NCBI RefSeq assembly: GCF_022458985.1 | Contig: NC_061772.1 | Coordinates: forward strand, 6,376,001 to 6,440,000 | DNA from: Mugil cephalus | Taxonomy: Eukaryota; Chordata; Actinopteri; Mugiliformes; Mugilidae | Reading direction: 5' to 3' | Length of the DNA stretch: 64,000 nt | Shown here: positions 10,900-49,153 of the stretch, piece by piece | Layout of the letters: each line of letters starts with the position of its first letter | Position numbering within the stretch: the stretch's first letter is position 1 | Program-made: the position numbers and the translations under genes | The notes under the pieces: generated by a model | Seen by the model: only the letters and a program-made list of their open reading frames with translations | The model's database searches: none | Told to the model about the DNA's origin: nothing

Positions 10900-12690
10900 C
10901 CTGGCTGTGCCCTGAGTGTCACTAGCTTCATGTGAAACAGCCCGCACCACTGGATGGATGACAGTGTGATTTGTCCAAGGCACCTGAACAGCACAACACT
11001 GAATCTATTCACTCATTTGCTGACCGGTGCGAAAGAAAACAGCAGGGAAAAAGCTGGACGTGTAGTAGTGTGTTCCGTGGAAGATGTGTGCAATCGATGG
11101 GTGCAATGTGAAAAATGTGAATATTTCACAGCAGCAGGCGGACGTCCAGCTAATTGATTCGTGCATGTAGATTTAAACTACTGCTCCTCTTACATCAGAG
11201 GTTTTGTGCTAACACAAAAATCAAAGTCACTACACGTAGAGGAAACAGGGCAAAGGGCACGCAACAAAGCTCCCCGAGCTGCCATTTTCATTCATTTTCT
11301 CTCTTTATTCCAGCCAAAGGCAATAGAGCTGGTCCTTCATCCTTACCTTTTTTTTTCTTGGTCTATCTTTACCACAGATGAGGGTGAATAGAAGGAATTC
11401 TCTCTTCCCATCCTCACTATGCCACAGCATAGCAGTTGCAAACACGTATTGCCTACTAATTATAAAATGTTATGCATCTAAATGGCTGAGATGTCAAGTG
11501 CACTGCCATCACTGGTTCTCGGTTTCCACTTAGTCACACAATGTTTAATAGTTTATTCACAGCAGTCACCTGCTCATGGGCCATGTGTCTGAATGGATGG
11601 CTACACTGATACAATGACTGAACCCACAAAAGTGTGTATGCGCTTCCATGTAAATCTCTTTCTGGATTTAAAATCTGTGGAGAAGAATGCGTTTCGCCTT
11701 CAAAAGAGAGAAGCACTGGTTTCCCGGAATGCCCAGAGTGGCTTTAGTGTGGACTTCATGCTCATCAGATCTCCGATTAACCTGAATGGGAAATTTTTGT
11801 TTCCTCAAAATATGAACCAAGTATATAAATTCATTTAGTTATCTATATACTTATAATACTTGACAAAAGATAGTGTCTAATTCATTACTTTACCTGACAG
11901 AAACATAAATGCTAGTTAGGAGGCTGTAACAGTTACAGTTACATTTGGCCCACGTAGGGCCTGCATAGCACTTTCCAGTGATGTAACTCAACCATAAGTG
12001 CCAAAAATTGTTCGGATTTGGCCTAAATACACCGGTTATCAGGGACTTCTGGATCTTTGAAACGTTTGTGATGGTCCTTCACTTTGCTAAGACTCATTAC
12101 GCAGAATGACCTTCCTAATTTAAACGCATCCATATTTATATCCACAGTATGTGCTGTCCATTCCATAGTTTAACCCCGTCTGATTTAATTTGAGGGCAAA
12201 CATTTGTGCACCTGTTTTTGGTGTGCAGATTTTACTACTACAACATCTAAATTAGGTTCATACATGTCAGCGTATCATAAGAAAGGTGAACATATTGATA
12301 CACAAGATGGTTTGTTCTATGGCATTCAGTCTATGTCACATTCTGTAGCCCCCCCCCCCCCCCCCCCCCCCCCCCCGCAGAATTAATTTGTCACCTTTTT
12401 TTTGGTTATAAAAATAAAAAAGAAGGCTTTTACTATGCAACAAAGGATGATAGCCAGAACTGATGTTTCATGTATGATTTGGATGAATGCAGATCGGGAC
12501 CAAACAACAGCTTTGTAAGATGGTCCCAAAACTGGATCAGGTCTAACACATTCTTCTGATTATTGCCTTTTGATCGCTCGTTTGTTCTTTGAGAATATGA
12601 CTGATTCACATTGGCTATAAGGTGCCAGTTGGAGACCTGAATCCTGTCACAAACTGAGTAAAAGGAAGATTCTCTACCCCATCTCGCTAA
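10900..12690. other. intergenic stretch without identified gene
   Basis: No gene recognised. The only distinct element is the long C tract at 12349-12376. The stretch separates the CpG patch from the probable 3' end of rras2. Confidence 0.6.
12349..12376. repeat. C28 homopolymer
   Basis: An uninterrupted run of 28 C. Such a run is rare in vertebrate DNA and prone to slippage and assembly error, so its true length should not be trusted. On the minus strand it is a G tract and could form a G-quadruplex-like structure. It lies just beyond the most distal candidate rras2 poly(A) signal. Confidence 0.97.
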
Positions 12691-14622
12691 ATGACAGATT
12701 TTATTTTAGCACCAAAAGCTAGACACAGGGCAAAAGACACTGACGTGGAAGAAAAAAATAATCATATGATTTGAGTGCACACTAGGATTTGCAGTAAGAT
12801 GGGAAGTGGGTATTTCAAATCTCAGTGATTAAAATTCATTTGTGATTTAAAGCTCCTCTGCAAAGACCCTCTCCTACTTGATCAGGCATTTCACACTCCA
12901 AGCTGGTGGCGAATGCCTCAAGATAAATATATTCTCCATTACTTAAGCCACAATAGGAATAAACACATTCTTGGTCACACCTGGAGGAGGAATCCAATTT
13001 TGCAAATTTGGGCCAACAGTCATCTTCAGTTTAAAATAATCAAGAGAATTAAATACTCTTCTTTACATATATACACAGCCTCGCTGTGAACATGTATTCA
13101 CTTATAAACATATAAAAATACTTGTCAACTAGTTTGATAAGAAAATAATGTATAAAAGTAGAGTAGAAACAAGTCCATCACTCCCATCATCTGATTTTTC
13201 TTGTTTATATCACAAGATGATGGTATGAAAAACAAACTTCAGTACTTCATTTGAAAGCCTGAACAGAAGTACAGAAGTGGGAAGAGGAAGGCAGAACATT
13301 ATTTTGTGTCTGTGGTGATGATTGATCCACAGGTGGCAGGTCCGGTGAGTTTTGTGTCCCGTTGGAAACGGGGCGTCTTATGATGTGCGTCTCCATGCGT
13401 CCATCTGTCGTGGTTTTCCGAATGGCAGACGATTGTGGGGGAAAAATACGGAATCATTCAAGGACACAAAACAAATACATTGCCACTGTGTTACTGGAAT
13501 TGCGCCAACAGTTATCTATATCACAGGCTAGATGTTTGACAGAAATGATGCATTACACAGGAATGATCTGAATTGAATTCTGAAAGTGTCTTGATTTGCA
13601 ATGATATCATTGTTGTTGTTTTTTTAAGTTGAGTACAGAGCATACAGTTTTCAGTGTTTCAATCAGAAATCATGTTAGTTTTCAAAGCTATACAATAATC
13701 TACCAATAACGTTACCTCTACTGCTTTTTAGCAACTCTGAAGAAAAAAAAAAAAAAAAAAAAAAAAGTCCATTGCTGACTGAACCGCCACCTTAGACTAA
13801 AGAATTCGGGCAAATTTGCTACTTTGGGTACTTTAAAAGATGGTATAAGAGAAGAATCAGTGAATCTATAAGACTTTGCCAAATGAAATACAGCAGATGC
13901 TCCATATTTGGAAAATTAAATGAAAAGCAGGACCCACAAAAAAAAAAGGGGGGGGGGAATATCCACTGCAGAATGCCAGAAACTTCTATCATAATAGCTT
14001 TAAGGTCTGTCTAGGCATATTTATATACATACTTATAGAATCACTTTCATATATGTAAAACCAAACTCAACCTCACACACCGTACTGTGGTGATTTAATA
14101 GGTCATTAGAAATACACTTTGAAAATCACAACAAATGTCACATATGTACAGTAGCAGATTAGCACATGGGCGTAACGGTGGATATGGCACAACATACACA
14201 AAGCTTCATAAGGTAATCTCTCTGCTCTGGTCAGACCACTAACGAAAGTCATTAACATTCTGGATATATAGTTTTCATTCAATCTCGGTAGCAAGTACAA
14301 ACGTCACTACAAGGCAAGAGAAGTCCTTCAGAGTACAAAACATTAATTTGTCAGGCTGATTTAGAAGGCAATGTTTAGTGTTGGGACTCTCTCGTGTGAA
14401 TTAGATAACAGCTGAAGGTAGAGTGGTGTTAAAATTTGGCATTGTCAGTTGTCCATAGCGATGTCCTGGGGACAGCAGTTCCTGGTCAGAGTATCTCAGA
14501 AAAGGCTGTCTGAAGTCATGCACGTGGAGAAGGCAGCGGTCAGTCATCCCGTAAGGATGTGATGTCAGGCAGAGTGGGTGGGGTGGTCGAGTAGCTGCAT
14601 GAGTTACAGTGATAAGGCCGAC
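12690..14622 (-). other. probable rras2 3' UTR
   Basis: Sequence directly downstream of the rras2 stop codon. Two poly(A) signals are visible on the minus strand: the variant ATTAAA at 14099-14094, giving a UTR of about 0.55 kb, and canonical AATAAA at 12705-12700, giving about 1.9 kb. The tract also contains an A24 run at 13743-13766, seen as U on the transcript. Which site is used cannot be decided from sequence. Confidence 0.5.
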
Positions 14623-39620
<24,998 letters not shown>

Positions 39621-40309
39621 GCTCGACAACACTGCGCTGGTCGAGATGTGGATCCGATAGTAGGAGTGATCAGCCAGGCCAGTACTAATGTCTGGCGCTA
39701 GGGGCCCTTCTACAGGCGGTTTGTGACTGCCTCAACACACACACACACGCACACACACTCCCCGCGCACACACAACCCTACCTCCAACCTACTCTCCAGC
39801 CCCGTCCTGAGACTAATGTCATGCACCCCTGCAGTCGCATTCCTGTCCTCAGACTCAGTCTGTAATCTCCGCACACTGTAATTACAGCCAGTCATGTAGT
39901 GATAATAAACGTGTCCTGCAGTCTTCATCACAAATGCAGAGGTCCTCCTCTTGAAGTTGGTCTGTCTTTCCCTCTCTCTGTCTACAAAACATTCACGTCT
40001 GTAGCTCAATGGGTAAGAACTCATTGTTAAAACACTTTGATGCTGACGCAGCAAAAGCCCATAAATTATAGTCCAAAACTGTAGATCCGCCTTCTTCAGC
40101 CATTACTCAAAAACTTGCATCCTGATATTAAAAAAAAACGTGTAATTATCAGATTAATTGGTTTGTAGTCACGCCCTGAATCTTAGGTATGATCATAAAT
40201 AATGTCTATCTAGTTATTTCCTCCAATAATATTTGTTCAAGTAGGCCTATCTCAGGTGTTCTACCGACTTCTCATGTTATTCTGTTCAATATTTGATTTT
40301 CTCTGGTTT

Positions 40310-40385
40310 TACTTTTTTACTTGACAACTACATTTCCTTTGGGGATCAATGAAGTCTTGTCTTACCTTGTATTATCTTAAACTGG
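40310..40385 (-). repeat. teleost retroposon tail, inverted
   Basis: The segment catttcctttggggatcaat then gaagtcttgtcttacc resembles the reverse complement of the tails at 33.8 and 51.1 kb (gatccacaagggaaatt) and ends in tctta-like repeats. It is a short, degraded fragment. Confidence 0.5.
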
Positions 40386-40885
40386 ACTATATAATTGAGC
40401 AAAGAAAGCATAAAAAAGTAATCATCACTTTAGTAACAATGTACACAACATATCTTTGACCCACCCGCTACATACAGGCATGTAGAAATGCTAGGATACT
40501 ATATAGTCATTAGGGTACTTATTGCAATATTATGAACATAACTACAACCTCAACTCAGATTTAAAAGGAAGGAACCTACATCATAAAGTGTTCTGCCTTT
40601 TATTTTAAAGTGCACATTTTATATCGAAGTATGACATTTTATTTGGAAGTCTGTGTTGTCACAAGGCATCACCCAGGTGAACACAAACACTGTGACTTTC
40701 TGTCACTGTCACAGACAAACATGGCCAATAGTCTGAAGACCGATTAAGATTAAGACTTAAGACTTGCTTGAGTGTGTAAAAGCGTGACTTGCATTTTCAT
40801 CGTGTCAATTATACAACAAGATGTGACAAGTCCTGCTACTGCCTTTAAGAAAGCTCGGCACGTCACAGTGTCTGCTTTGGTACTT

Positions 40886-40904
40886 GTGGCGCCACCTAGT
40901 GTCA
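40886..40904 (-). promoter_or_regulatory. CTCF-like motif
   Basis: On the minus strand the bases read tgacactaggtggcgccac. By eye this matches most core positions of the vertebrate CTCF motif CCACNAGGGGGCGC. It lies between two tandem genes, where a boundary would make sense. Predicted only. Confidence 0.35.
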
Positions 40905-42058
40905 AGAGAGGGTAAGCGTGAAACTCCACTTTAGTAGAAATAAAATGATTTCTGTTGGTCATATGGTTATTATTTATATTTACACTGGTAATGTTAAAAA
41001 AAGCCATATTTATGTTTTTTAAGTACTGAGGACAAGGTGGTTAACAGTTAAAAAAATAATACAAAAACATCACAGTAAACCTGCAGGTACACAAAGAAAT
41101 GTACTGAAGTGAAGGATGTCACTTAAATACCAGCCTTAAAACAAAATATTATTTAGTCACCATAACCACAGAACAAATCCCCATACAAATATGAAATACA
41201 AGCTTGTCAAAATAGAAATATCATTACAAAAACTCTAACGCTCCGAACGCACATTATGGGGTTTACCCATGATTGTCATAATTGTGAGTAATATCCGCCT
41301 CCGAAGAGGCTGCACGCAGTAGTCGGACCGCCACAGTGCTGCCAGTTATCCAACTGTTTATTTTCACAGCTCAAGGGCTGACCTCAAAGCCACCTTTTGG
41401 CCTTTTTCCAACCCCCCAGAGAGACAGATTTCACAGATATTGTAAATGTATGACCAGGGTTGTGACCCTTTAATCTGGCCCATTCTCAGAAATGTCCCTT
41501 TACTCATTAATTATAAACAGGAGGGCAAGTAGAGTATGCAGGACTGTGCCAACACTAATCCATCTCCATCTCATTATCACAGTCGTGATTAAAAAAACAA
41601 ATTATATATATAAGAAATTAAATTTGAAATCATAACAAAGTGCATTTTTTTCCGTACATGAAAACATATCACGTCCTTGTCTGGGACATTTATGTATTTT
41701 AGTGTTTTCCTCGTAACACTGTCAGTTTAGAGGTGCTGACAGAACAAATTCCAATCAGTTTCACACTGGGCGAGGTATCACAAGAGACATCTGAGGAATT
41801 CTTATTAGAGCTGAGAGCTGCCAAGCTGGACACAGCAGGACCTGCAGGAAGGACTCCTTTCGCTTTGAGACACAGCAACCTTTAAGAGTAAGAGGAACTT
41901 TGAAATCGTTTACTAAAAATCTATTGTGGCACATGCCAAGTTTATAAAGTGCAACTTTCCAGGACAAGGTACTCAAACTTCAGACAGGTATTTAATGAGT
42001 GGTTATTACTCAATGAAAACAGCATTCACACTCAGTTGTCATTATTTTAATATATATG

Positions 42059-42064
42059 TTTATT
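42059..42064 (-). terminator. copb1 poly(A) signal
   Basis: AATAAA on the minus strand, about 160 bases beyond the copb1 stop codon, with AT-rich sequence further downstream. This implies a short 3' UTR of under 200 bases. Confidence 0.65.
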
Positions 42065-42225
42065 GAAAATTAAACAGGGAAAGATCACTGCGAGATGTAG
42101 TTTTCAGAAATAGGTCGTAAAAAAAAAAAAAAAAAAGAGCAGAGAAGCAACTGACCATATAGAGTTCTTAAATTGCAATGATGGAAAGGTGGTAAGATGA
42201 GAGACATAACAGGACAGGAGCTGTT

Positions 42226-45200
42226 TCAGACATTTGCCTTCTTTTGGGAGAGGTTGATCTTGTCTCCCAGGCTCAGGGCCATCCCCTGTGGAAAAAAGGA
42301 ATAACACGTTAACATCCAAGATCCATTGTTAACAACATGAAGCTTTAGTGCAACATCAGGATCTAATGGGTTATTCCAGCCGTTCACTTTTCTTGTCCCG
42401 TAAGTCCAATTCTTTCAATAAGGTATCAGGTTGCTATCCTGCAAAATGACAAATTGTCCGCATCGCCTGAACTGAAGGCAAATAAATTCAGCTTCGCCTT
42501 TACTTCTCAGTTTCATAAGGGTTCATGATGCGGCAGCTGTGACCCACCTGACTTTTGGCTCTAATGCGTATGTGTCCGTTGACAGGTGCCTCGGGCCCCA
42601 GGTGGATGGGTTTTTCGATGCTGACATTAGCCAGGGCGTCTTCTCCAAAGATAGAACGAGCATAAAGGTTGGCAGCCATGAAGCCGCAGAAGCCAGACAG
42701 CGCCTGGTTTATGAGAAAGAAAGAGGACAGTTGAGAACACAACCGCAATGATTACAACACTATTGACAGATTCATCTAATAAACAAGGGTGTGGTGAAGA
42801 CTTTTGCCTATACTCTAAATTACTAATATGCAATTCAACAAGAAAACAACTGATGAGTCTCACACCAACCTTTTCAGGAGTCAGACACTTCATGTTAGTG
42901 GACTTGAGGATATGTTGGAGGTACTCGTTCAGATCAGTGATGTTGGTGTTTACGGTCACCTGCAGTAGAGGAGGAACAAGTTTTTGATCATTTCAAAAAT
43001 GTCATTTTAAGCTTTGTAGCTTCTAGGAATTGGTTCTAGCAGTTTACCTTGTTTTCCCACTCAAACTCTGCCCACATCTGTCTGAACTCTGCATCGGTGC
43101 AAGAGGCTGGCTGGATGTAGTCCATAATGTCAATGTGGATGTCACTGAGGACAACGCAGTTTCTGTCGCTGGCAGCTCCCGACACATCGTAGACTAAAGA
43201 GGAGGAGTCAGAGATTCCCACAAATAAAACAACCACCAGCTGAATTACAATGTGAAACTGGCACAGAGGGATTCTCTTACCAATGTTCCCGAATATAATG
43301 CCATTCTCGGTAGAAGCCACCTTTACGTTGGCCTTGATGTTAGCAAAATCATGTGGAGCCAGAGTTAGAGGTGAAGGCTTCTCGACCAATTTTAGATCCC
43401 CTGTAGAAATGAAAAGGTTCAGTTTGGTTCAAAATGCAAACATACGTACGACTGGCTTGAATTATCATTACAAGAAGAGAAAATCTTCACATTTGTCCAG
43501 TGAGGTAGAAAATCAACTAGACTAACCTAGAGTGGCCAGTTCAAGGGTGCAGTTCTGAAGAGTATCACTGGTCTGGTTGACCACCAGCACATCCAACACA
43601 ATGTCATACTGGTTGACATGAACGTAGGCCTCGGCGTACACTGGGTCTGAGAAGCCAGTCAACTGGGTCACCTGGATTGGACATAATCAATTATTAAATC
43701 TAATACCACAAAATACACATTTTACCTCAGAGAAAATCAGGGTTTTCAATCGCATTGTAGAGTGATAACAAAAGTAAATTAGACTCTGAACCATTTGTAA
43801 CACACAAACAGGAGCGACTGTTATCTTTCTCACTGCACAAGCAAAAACATTATCCTCTAAGGCAAATGCCAAAACAAGGTCTTAAATTATTTATACGTGA
43901 TCACTGCAGTGATTAATGAGCGTGCTTTTAGCACAATAAAATCCCATCTGAAAGCCGACAATCTGTCGCCGACAATTATTTCTTCCCAATTTAATTCCCA
44001 ATTTTCTTGTATCGTAAGATTTCTGCAAGGTCTGTCGCGTACCTTGTTGAGTTTTGATGCCAGAGGATCAGCAGCCTCCTTCCTCTGGGTGTTGCCCATG
44101 GCAGCCAGCAGGCTGAGCTGGAACTGGTCTTCTTTAGAAGTCATCTCATTTTTAGCTGTGAGCTGCATGAAGGAGATTGGATCGTCTGCCTGCACTGTGA
44201 CGTTACGTTTCTCCGACTCTTTCTGTGGTAAGAATAGCAAACACACTTGATTATTAGAGGGGAATAGTTAACCCCCCAAAAAAAAAAATTGTGGACAAAT
44301 AAGCCAAATACCAAGATATAAAAGGAAACTGATTAAAGAAAAATATTAATGAAAAACAATTATAACAACATTGAGAAACTGAAAAAAATAGGTGCATTGT
44401 GTACAGTATATTGGGTGTGCACAAAGACAAAATTTGTATAATAAAAATGATTCACATAATGTAATAAGTAATTGATCTCAGGTGGTGTTTCCCACACACA
44501 CACAACATACAGAAAGAATACTGGCCTGTATTTTAACACATGAGTATTATTATAAAATTATTATAAATATCCTGTCCTGGGTTTGACCCTTAAAAAAAAG
44601 GGCCATCAAAAACGGTCACTTCTCTACGTGTGATAAAGGTTCAGCTACATCAGGAGGTTCAGTAGTGAGTGTTGACCTCTGACACTGTCATTACCTTCTG
44701 TGACAACTTCTCTTCCTCCAGTCTGACGGTCAGCATATGTGACAGGGATTTGCGACACTCCTTGTTGAATATGTCATTCATAAGAGGTGAACACTCTGAC
44801 AGGACCTTCAGGCAGAGCGAGATGCGGTCCACATCATCGTCTGTAATTGGCTTCTTGGGCAGAGAGGACTTACCCAGGTGCAGCACAGTGACCATGAACA
44901 GCATGGCCTCTGCAACGAACGACTAAAGTGGGACAGCGAGGAGCAAGGATCAGGCAAACCAGCACAAAGGCAAATGATGAAAAGGGCATTTTAGTATAAC
45001 AAAACATGGACAACTTACATTTTGCTTCTTTTTGTCTTGAACAATAGCAACATAGCGCAAGGCCACCTTTGTTAGTGTAGTGGCCAGAGAAGCTGCCACA
45101 TAGAAGTCTCCATCCATGAGGAAGCCTCTGAGTGGAGGTCTGGTGTAACAAAATGAATGAGTGAGGTGGGCAGAAAACTCCGTACAGTCAAGACCACATT

Positions 45201-48200
45201 ATGGACTAATAATGACATTCTTGAACAGTGTGTAAAGCTTACCTGTCCTCCTCTTTCTTTGAGGGTCTGGAGGAGCTGAGCGCACTCTGTGTCACATAGG
45301 TGCCCATCTCCGTCACCAGCTTCTGAGCTGGAGCTGCACTGACTTCATCCTCTGCCTTCACCTCACCAGTCTCTTTCTTTATCTCATTCTCTACAATGGG
45401 GATCTGTTCAAAAAAATAAAAAAACAGTCCAGATATTTGTGACAATTTTAGAGAAGTTGGAACAGACCAGTAAAATTGTGTTACATTTAATCCTGACAAA
45501 GATAAAGAACCATACCTCTCCCAAGGACCTGCGTACTTCTGTCATCACATTCTGGATGTCGTCCTTGGTGCTGCAGTACTCCCCCAAGATCCAAAGTGCT
45601 CCTCTGTAAATCCTGAAACAAAAAACAAGGTCACAAACATAGGAAACACTACATAGACCTGTTCCCATGACGCAATTTATGAAGCAGTTAAGAAATAAGA
45701 CTACAGAAAAACTTTGTACAGTGACCAGCTGTTCCTTGTGAGAGGAGACACAGTTAGTGAACTGTAAACGACTGAAATGTCCCAATGTGTCCCAGGAGTC
45801 ACTTACGCTGTATCATTTTCAGAAAAACAAGTATCCATCAGACAATGCAGTATGCTAAAACAGGCAGCCCAGCCTCACTTGGTTTGCAAAGCTGACTTCT
45901 AATTAGCGAGCACTGAAGATACAACTCATAGGGAAAAAATGAACACATTCTAATATAACAGCCAACATTCTAATATAAATCCCTTCATTTCATGTTGTCG
46001 TGTTGAAACAGTGCAGGAAATGTAGTGATTCAATTGTGTGATCATTTTGGAGGATGTAGTTTGTAGTGCTGTTTAACTGGGCTGAATTAAACATTTAAGT
46101 GTTTCTGTTATTTAGCCTTGTCCACTCGATAAAAAGGGGTCGTCAAAATAATCGCAATGTGTCTGTACAACACAATTCAATAGTTCTACAAACACAGCCT
46201 CTAAAATAAAAACACAGATAAATACATGGCTCTCACATTTATTTTAATGCAAATGCTGCAGTGCTGCACTTTTTATACTTGTGTACCTGAACTGGCAAGC
46301 GCTTGTATTATGATTTAATTTATTGCTGATTAACATTGACCTGATTTTGTAACCACTAGGAGAGAAAACAAAAAGATTGACTGCACAGTCTGCCCCTAAA
46401 TATGCCAACAAAGACTTACTTGACAGTTTTTATGGCGTGGAAGACTTCCAGCATCTTCTCGATGATCAGGGGTCTCAAGTTGTCAAACCTCTGAATGGCC
46501 TCACGCACAAACTCCAGCACATCAGCAGCAGCTGCCTCATTAGTGTCACTCAGGAATTCCATCAGCTGTAAATCACAGCAACACACAGAAAAAGTCTTAA
46601 CCTTTGGCTGTCTGTTAGAAACTATATAAGAATTTAAGAACAAATTCAAGACTTTTCTTTGTATTTTTGATGTGCGCAGACTCACCACAGGTATGACATT
46701 GGCTGCCATGTCAGGAAAGCGCACGCTGCATGAGTGAAGAGTGCGCACCAAAAGCTGCCTGTACTTATCCGTGTCTTCATGTTCCGATACGTTGTTTGTC
46801 TTGATCACCTCTTTCTTCAAAACAATCACCAACTGAAAAACAGATAGATGACATTAAATTCGCATCGCATTCTAGTTCCTCCTTCCGTCCATGCGACTGC
46901 AGTAAATCAATAAGAACATGGCTATACTGCACATGCAACAGACCTCCTCCACATTGCGAGATGAGACAAGGTCCAGTGCCAGCTGCAAGGTCTTCTTTCT
47001 GACTTCCAGGTCGGGAGTGCTGAGAACACGCAGGATGTCCATCACGAGGTCCTGCATGAAAATGCAGTGATGTGTAAAGTTTCCCAACTTCCGATATTTT
47101 TCTGACTTCTTCTGCTATTTTTGACTCTATAAACTAAACCATCCATTCCTATATTTTTTATTATTTTATTTTAATAAAAAAATAAAATAATAAAATACTT
47201 GCATCATAAATACAGTGATTAACATTTTTTATTTGCTCAAAAACCTTCAGAGAGAGAGGCCAAAATGTATCTGTGAACTGCAACTAAAACTAACCACTGT
47301 CATGTTCTACGTACCTGGAGTACACGCTCATGTGTGGGATGCTCCTTCAGTTCAATCAGACGATCGAGAACAATCAGCTTCACATTGTTGTCGCTCTCCT
47401 TGATGATTAAATCAATGTAACATTGGGCAGCAGCCTGAAAACCAACAAGCACAGAATTATGGGGTGTACTAGACATCCCTGCATCAACACTGTATAAACT
47501 CCACATATGACAAACACACGATCACTGACAACACCTTGATGATGTACCTTAATGGCTGTGGGAGCGCTGGAGAGGGTTACAAGAGTGCCAGCAGCTTCGT
47601 ACTTAACAGCTGGGCTGGAGGACTGCAGCAAGTTGTAGATGCAACGGATGAAACGGGCGCGCTCAGAAGGGTTGGCATGACAAACCTAACAAACAAAAAC
47701 TCAGATGTTAAATTCCCTCCGATTGCATGCTGTTGTGCAACAAAGATTAAATGGGGCTAATAAAAGCCTTGGCTCACCTTATAAATCAGCTCCACGATGA
47801 CCAGCTGGAGGATGTCGCCAAATGTGTGAACCTGGTCAATACATGTGCTGAGGTAATCCAGAGCTCGATCCTGAAATATGAGAATATGTGAAGGACATGA
47901 TATAAGTCAGGCCTTTAAGGTAGATTCAGTGAGAGTAATGCTGACGGTAAGATACAGACCTGATCTGCATGAATCAGCATCATGAAGGCGTTTCTCTTAC
48001 AGCTGGCATCTTTCTCATTGACAAGAAAATCATGGATCAACTCTGGGGCATCTGGGATGAGATGTTCAAAGTTCCTACAACAAAAAAAGTTGCTTGTTTT
48101 CATTTTTATTTTTTTGTTGCATTTTGTATTTCATCTGCATTTTAGCTCATTGTAAAATGACCTTGAGGTTCTTAAAGGCACTTATAAATAAAATGTATTA

Positions 48201-49091
48201 TTATTATTATTAAAACAAAAGTGTTATGTGGAATGTATGAACAAGAAATGCTTAAGAGCTTTTACCTATAGATGGTGTAAATGGCCAGGACAGCATTGCG
48301 GCGGACATAACTGTGACGGTGCTCCAGGCAGGCTCGGATAGCTGGCATGAGAGGCTCAAGCAGTTCAGACTCCTTCAGCTTGCACAAGAAACGCAGAGTG
48401 GAGCCACGGATGAACTCATTGGGATGCTGCAAGTCCTGAAATAAAAAACAAAACAAAAAACATTAACAACTGAAATTATCCCTTCCTATGTATGCTTCCT
48501 ACAAGCCCATTTGACCAACCTAAAGTATATTAAAATCGACTGCATCTTCTCATTTTTGTTTCACACTATTACTGTTATAAACGTCTCTTTCTCTGTTGTA
48601 ACACATAGTGTATTATGACACATACTGTATGTTTAAATGTCAGACAGTTTACCTTTCTGTAGGCATCACAGACCAAGATCATCTCCTGAAGCAGCTTGCC
48701 ATCTGGAGTTGTTTTAGGAACAATTTCCCAGAAAACCAGCAATAGCTTCTTGATGGTGTGGTCTTGAAGTGGCAGCACAAAGCGAATTATGGTCATCAGC
48801 AGACCAGGCAACTTCTCACCATTCAGGATCATGATGATGACCTTTTTCAAGGCTTCAGTCTTTGCCTTGATTTCCCCCTTTTCTGTTGAAAGTTGATTAT
48901 TTTATAGAAATCAGTTAATTATATCTTAATTCATTTTCACCTCAAAATTTTCTAAACAGAAATTTAGTTAGTTTTGCATGTTCACAATGAGAAGGGTTAC
49001 CTAGGTCTGCTTTCAGGCTGACTTCAGACGGGGGCTCTGAGTCAGATGGAACATTGATGAGAGTGTAACAAACGTTCTCTGCAGCCGTCAT
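42226..49091 (-). CDS. copb1: coatomer subunit beta (beta-COP), complete, 21 coding exons
   Basis: Beta subunit of the COPI coat, which buds Golgi-to-ER and intra-Golgi vesicles. Coding exons: 49091-49001, 48882-48653, 48435-48266, 48074-47960, 47870-47778, 47685-47548, 47434-47315, 47051-46944, 46832-46686, 46565-46420, 45612-45516, 45403-45243, 45139-45019, 44922-44695, 44222-44043, 43671-43527, 43400-43281, 43193-43048, 42959-42870, 42703-42548, 42285-42226. The total is 2862 nt, 953 aa, the same length as human. The protein begins [20 protein letters not shown] and ends [19 protein letters not shown]. The N-terminal part (about 20-530) is an adaptin-like helical-repeat trunk. An acidic, variable linker lies near 490-515. 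The beta-COP C-terminal and appendage domains occupy about 670-945. All introns are GT-AG; three donors are weak (after exons 4, 8 and 19). Kozak context AAAATGA. A non-coding first exon lies upstream. Confidence 0.98.
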
Positions 49092-49153
49092 TTTGCTGCT
49101 GGGCTTGTGTCCACTTAGAAGAAGCCCAATGAATAATTCTCACCGGATAAGAC
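49092..49153 (-). other. copb1 5' UTR part of exon 2
   Basis: An acceptor TTTTTCTCATAG ends at 49154 on the minus strand. The 62 bases between it and the ATG contain no upstream ATG, so this is leader sequence contiguous with the first coding segment. Confidence 0.8.

Larger units (their letters stand above)
39621..42035. other. rras2-copb1 intergenic region
   Basis: No gene was seen between the rras2 promoter and the copb1 3' end. It contains a CA tract at about 39.73-39.77 kb, an inverted retroposon-like tail near 40.31-40.38 kb (ctttggggatcaatgaag), a CTCF-like motif near 40.89 kb, and AT-rich sequence. Confidence 0.7.
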
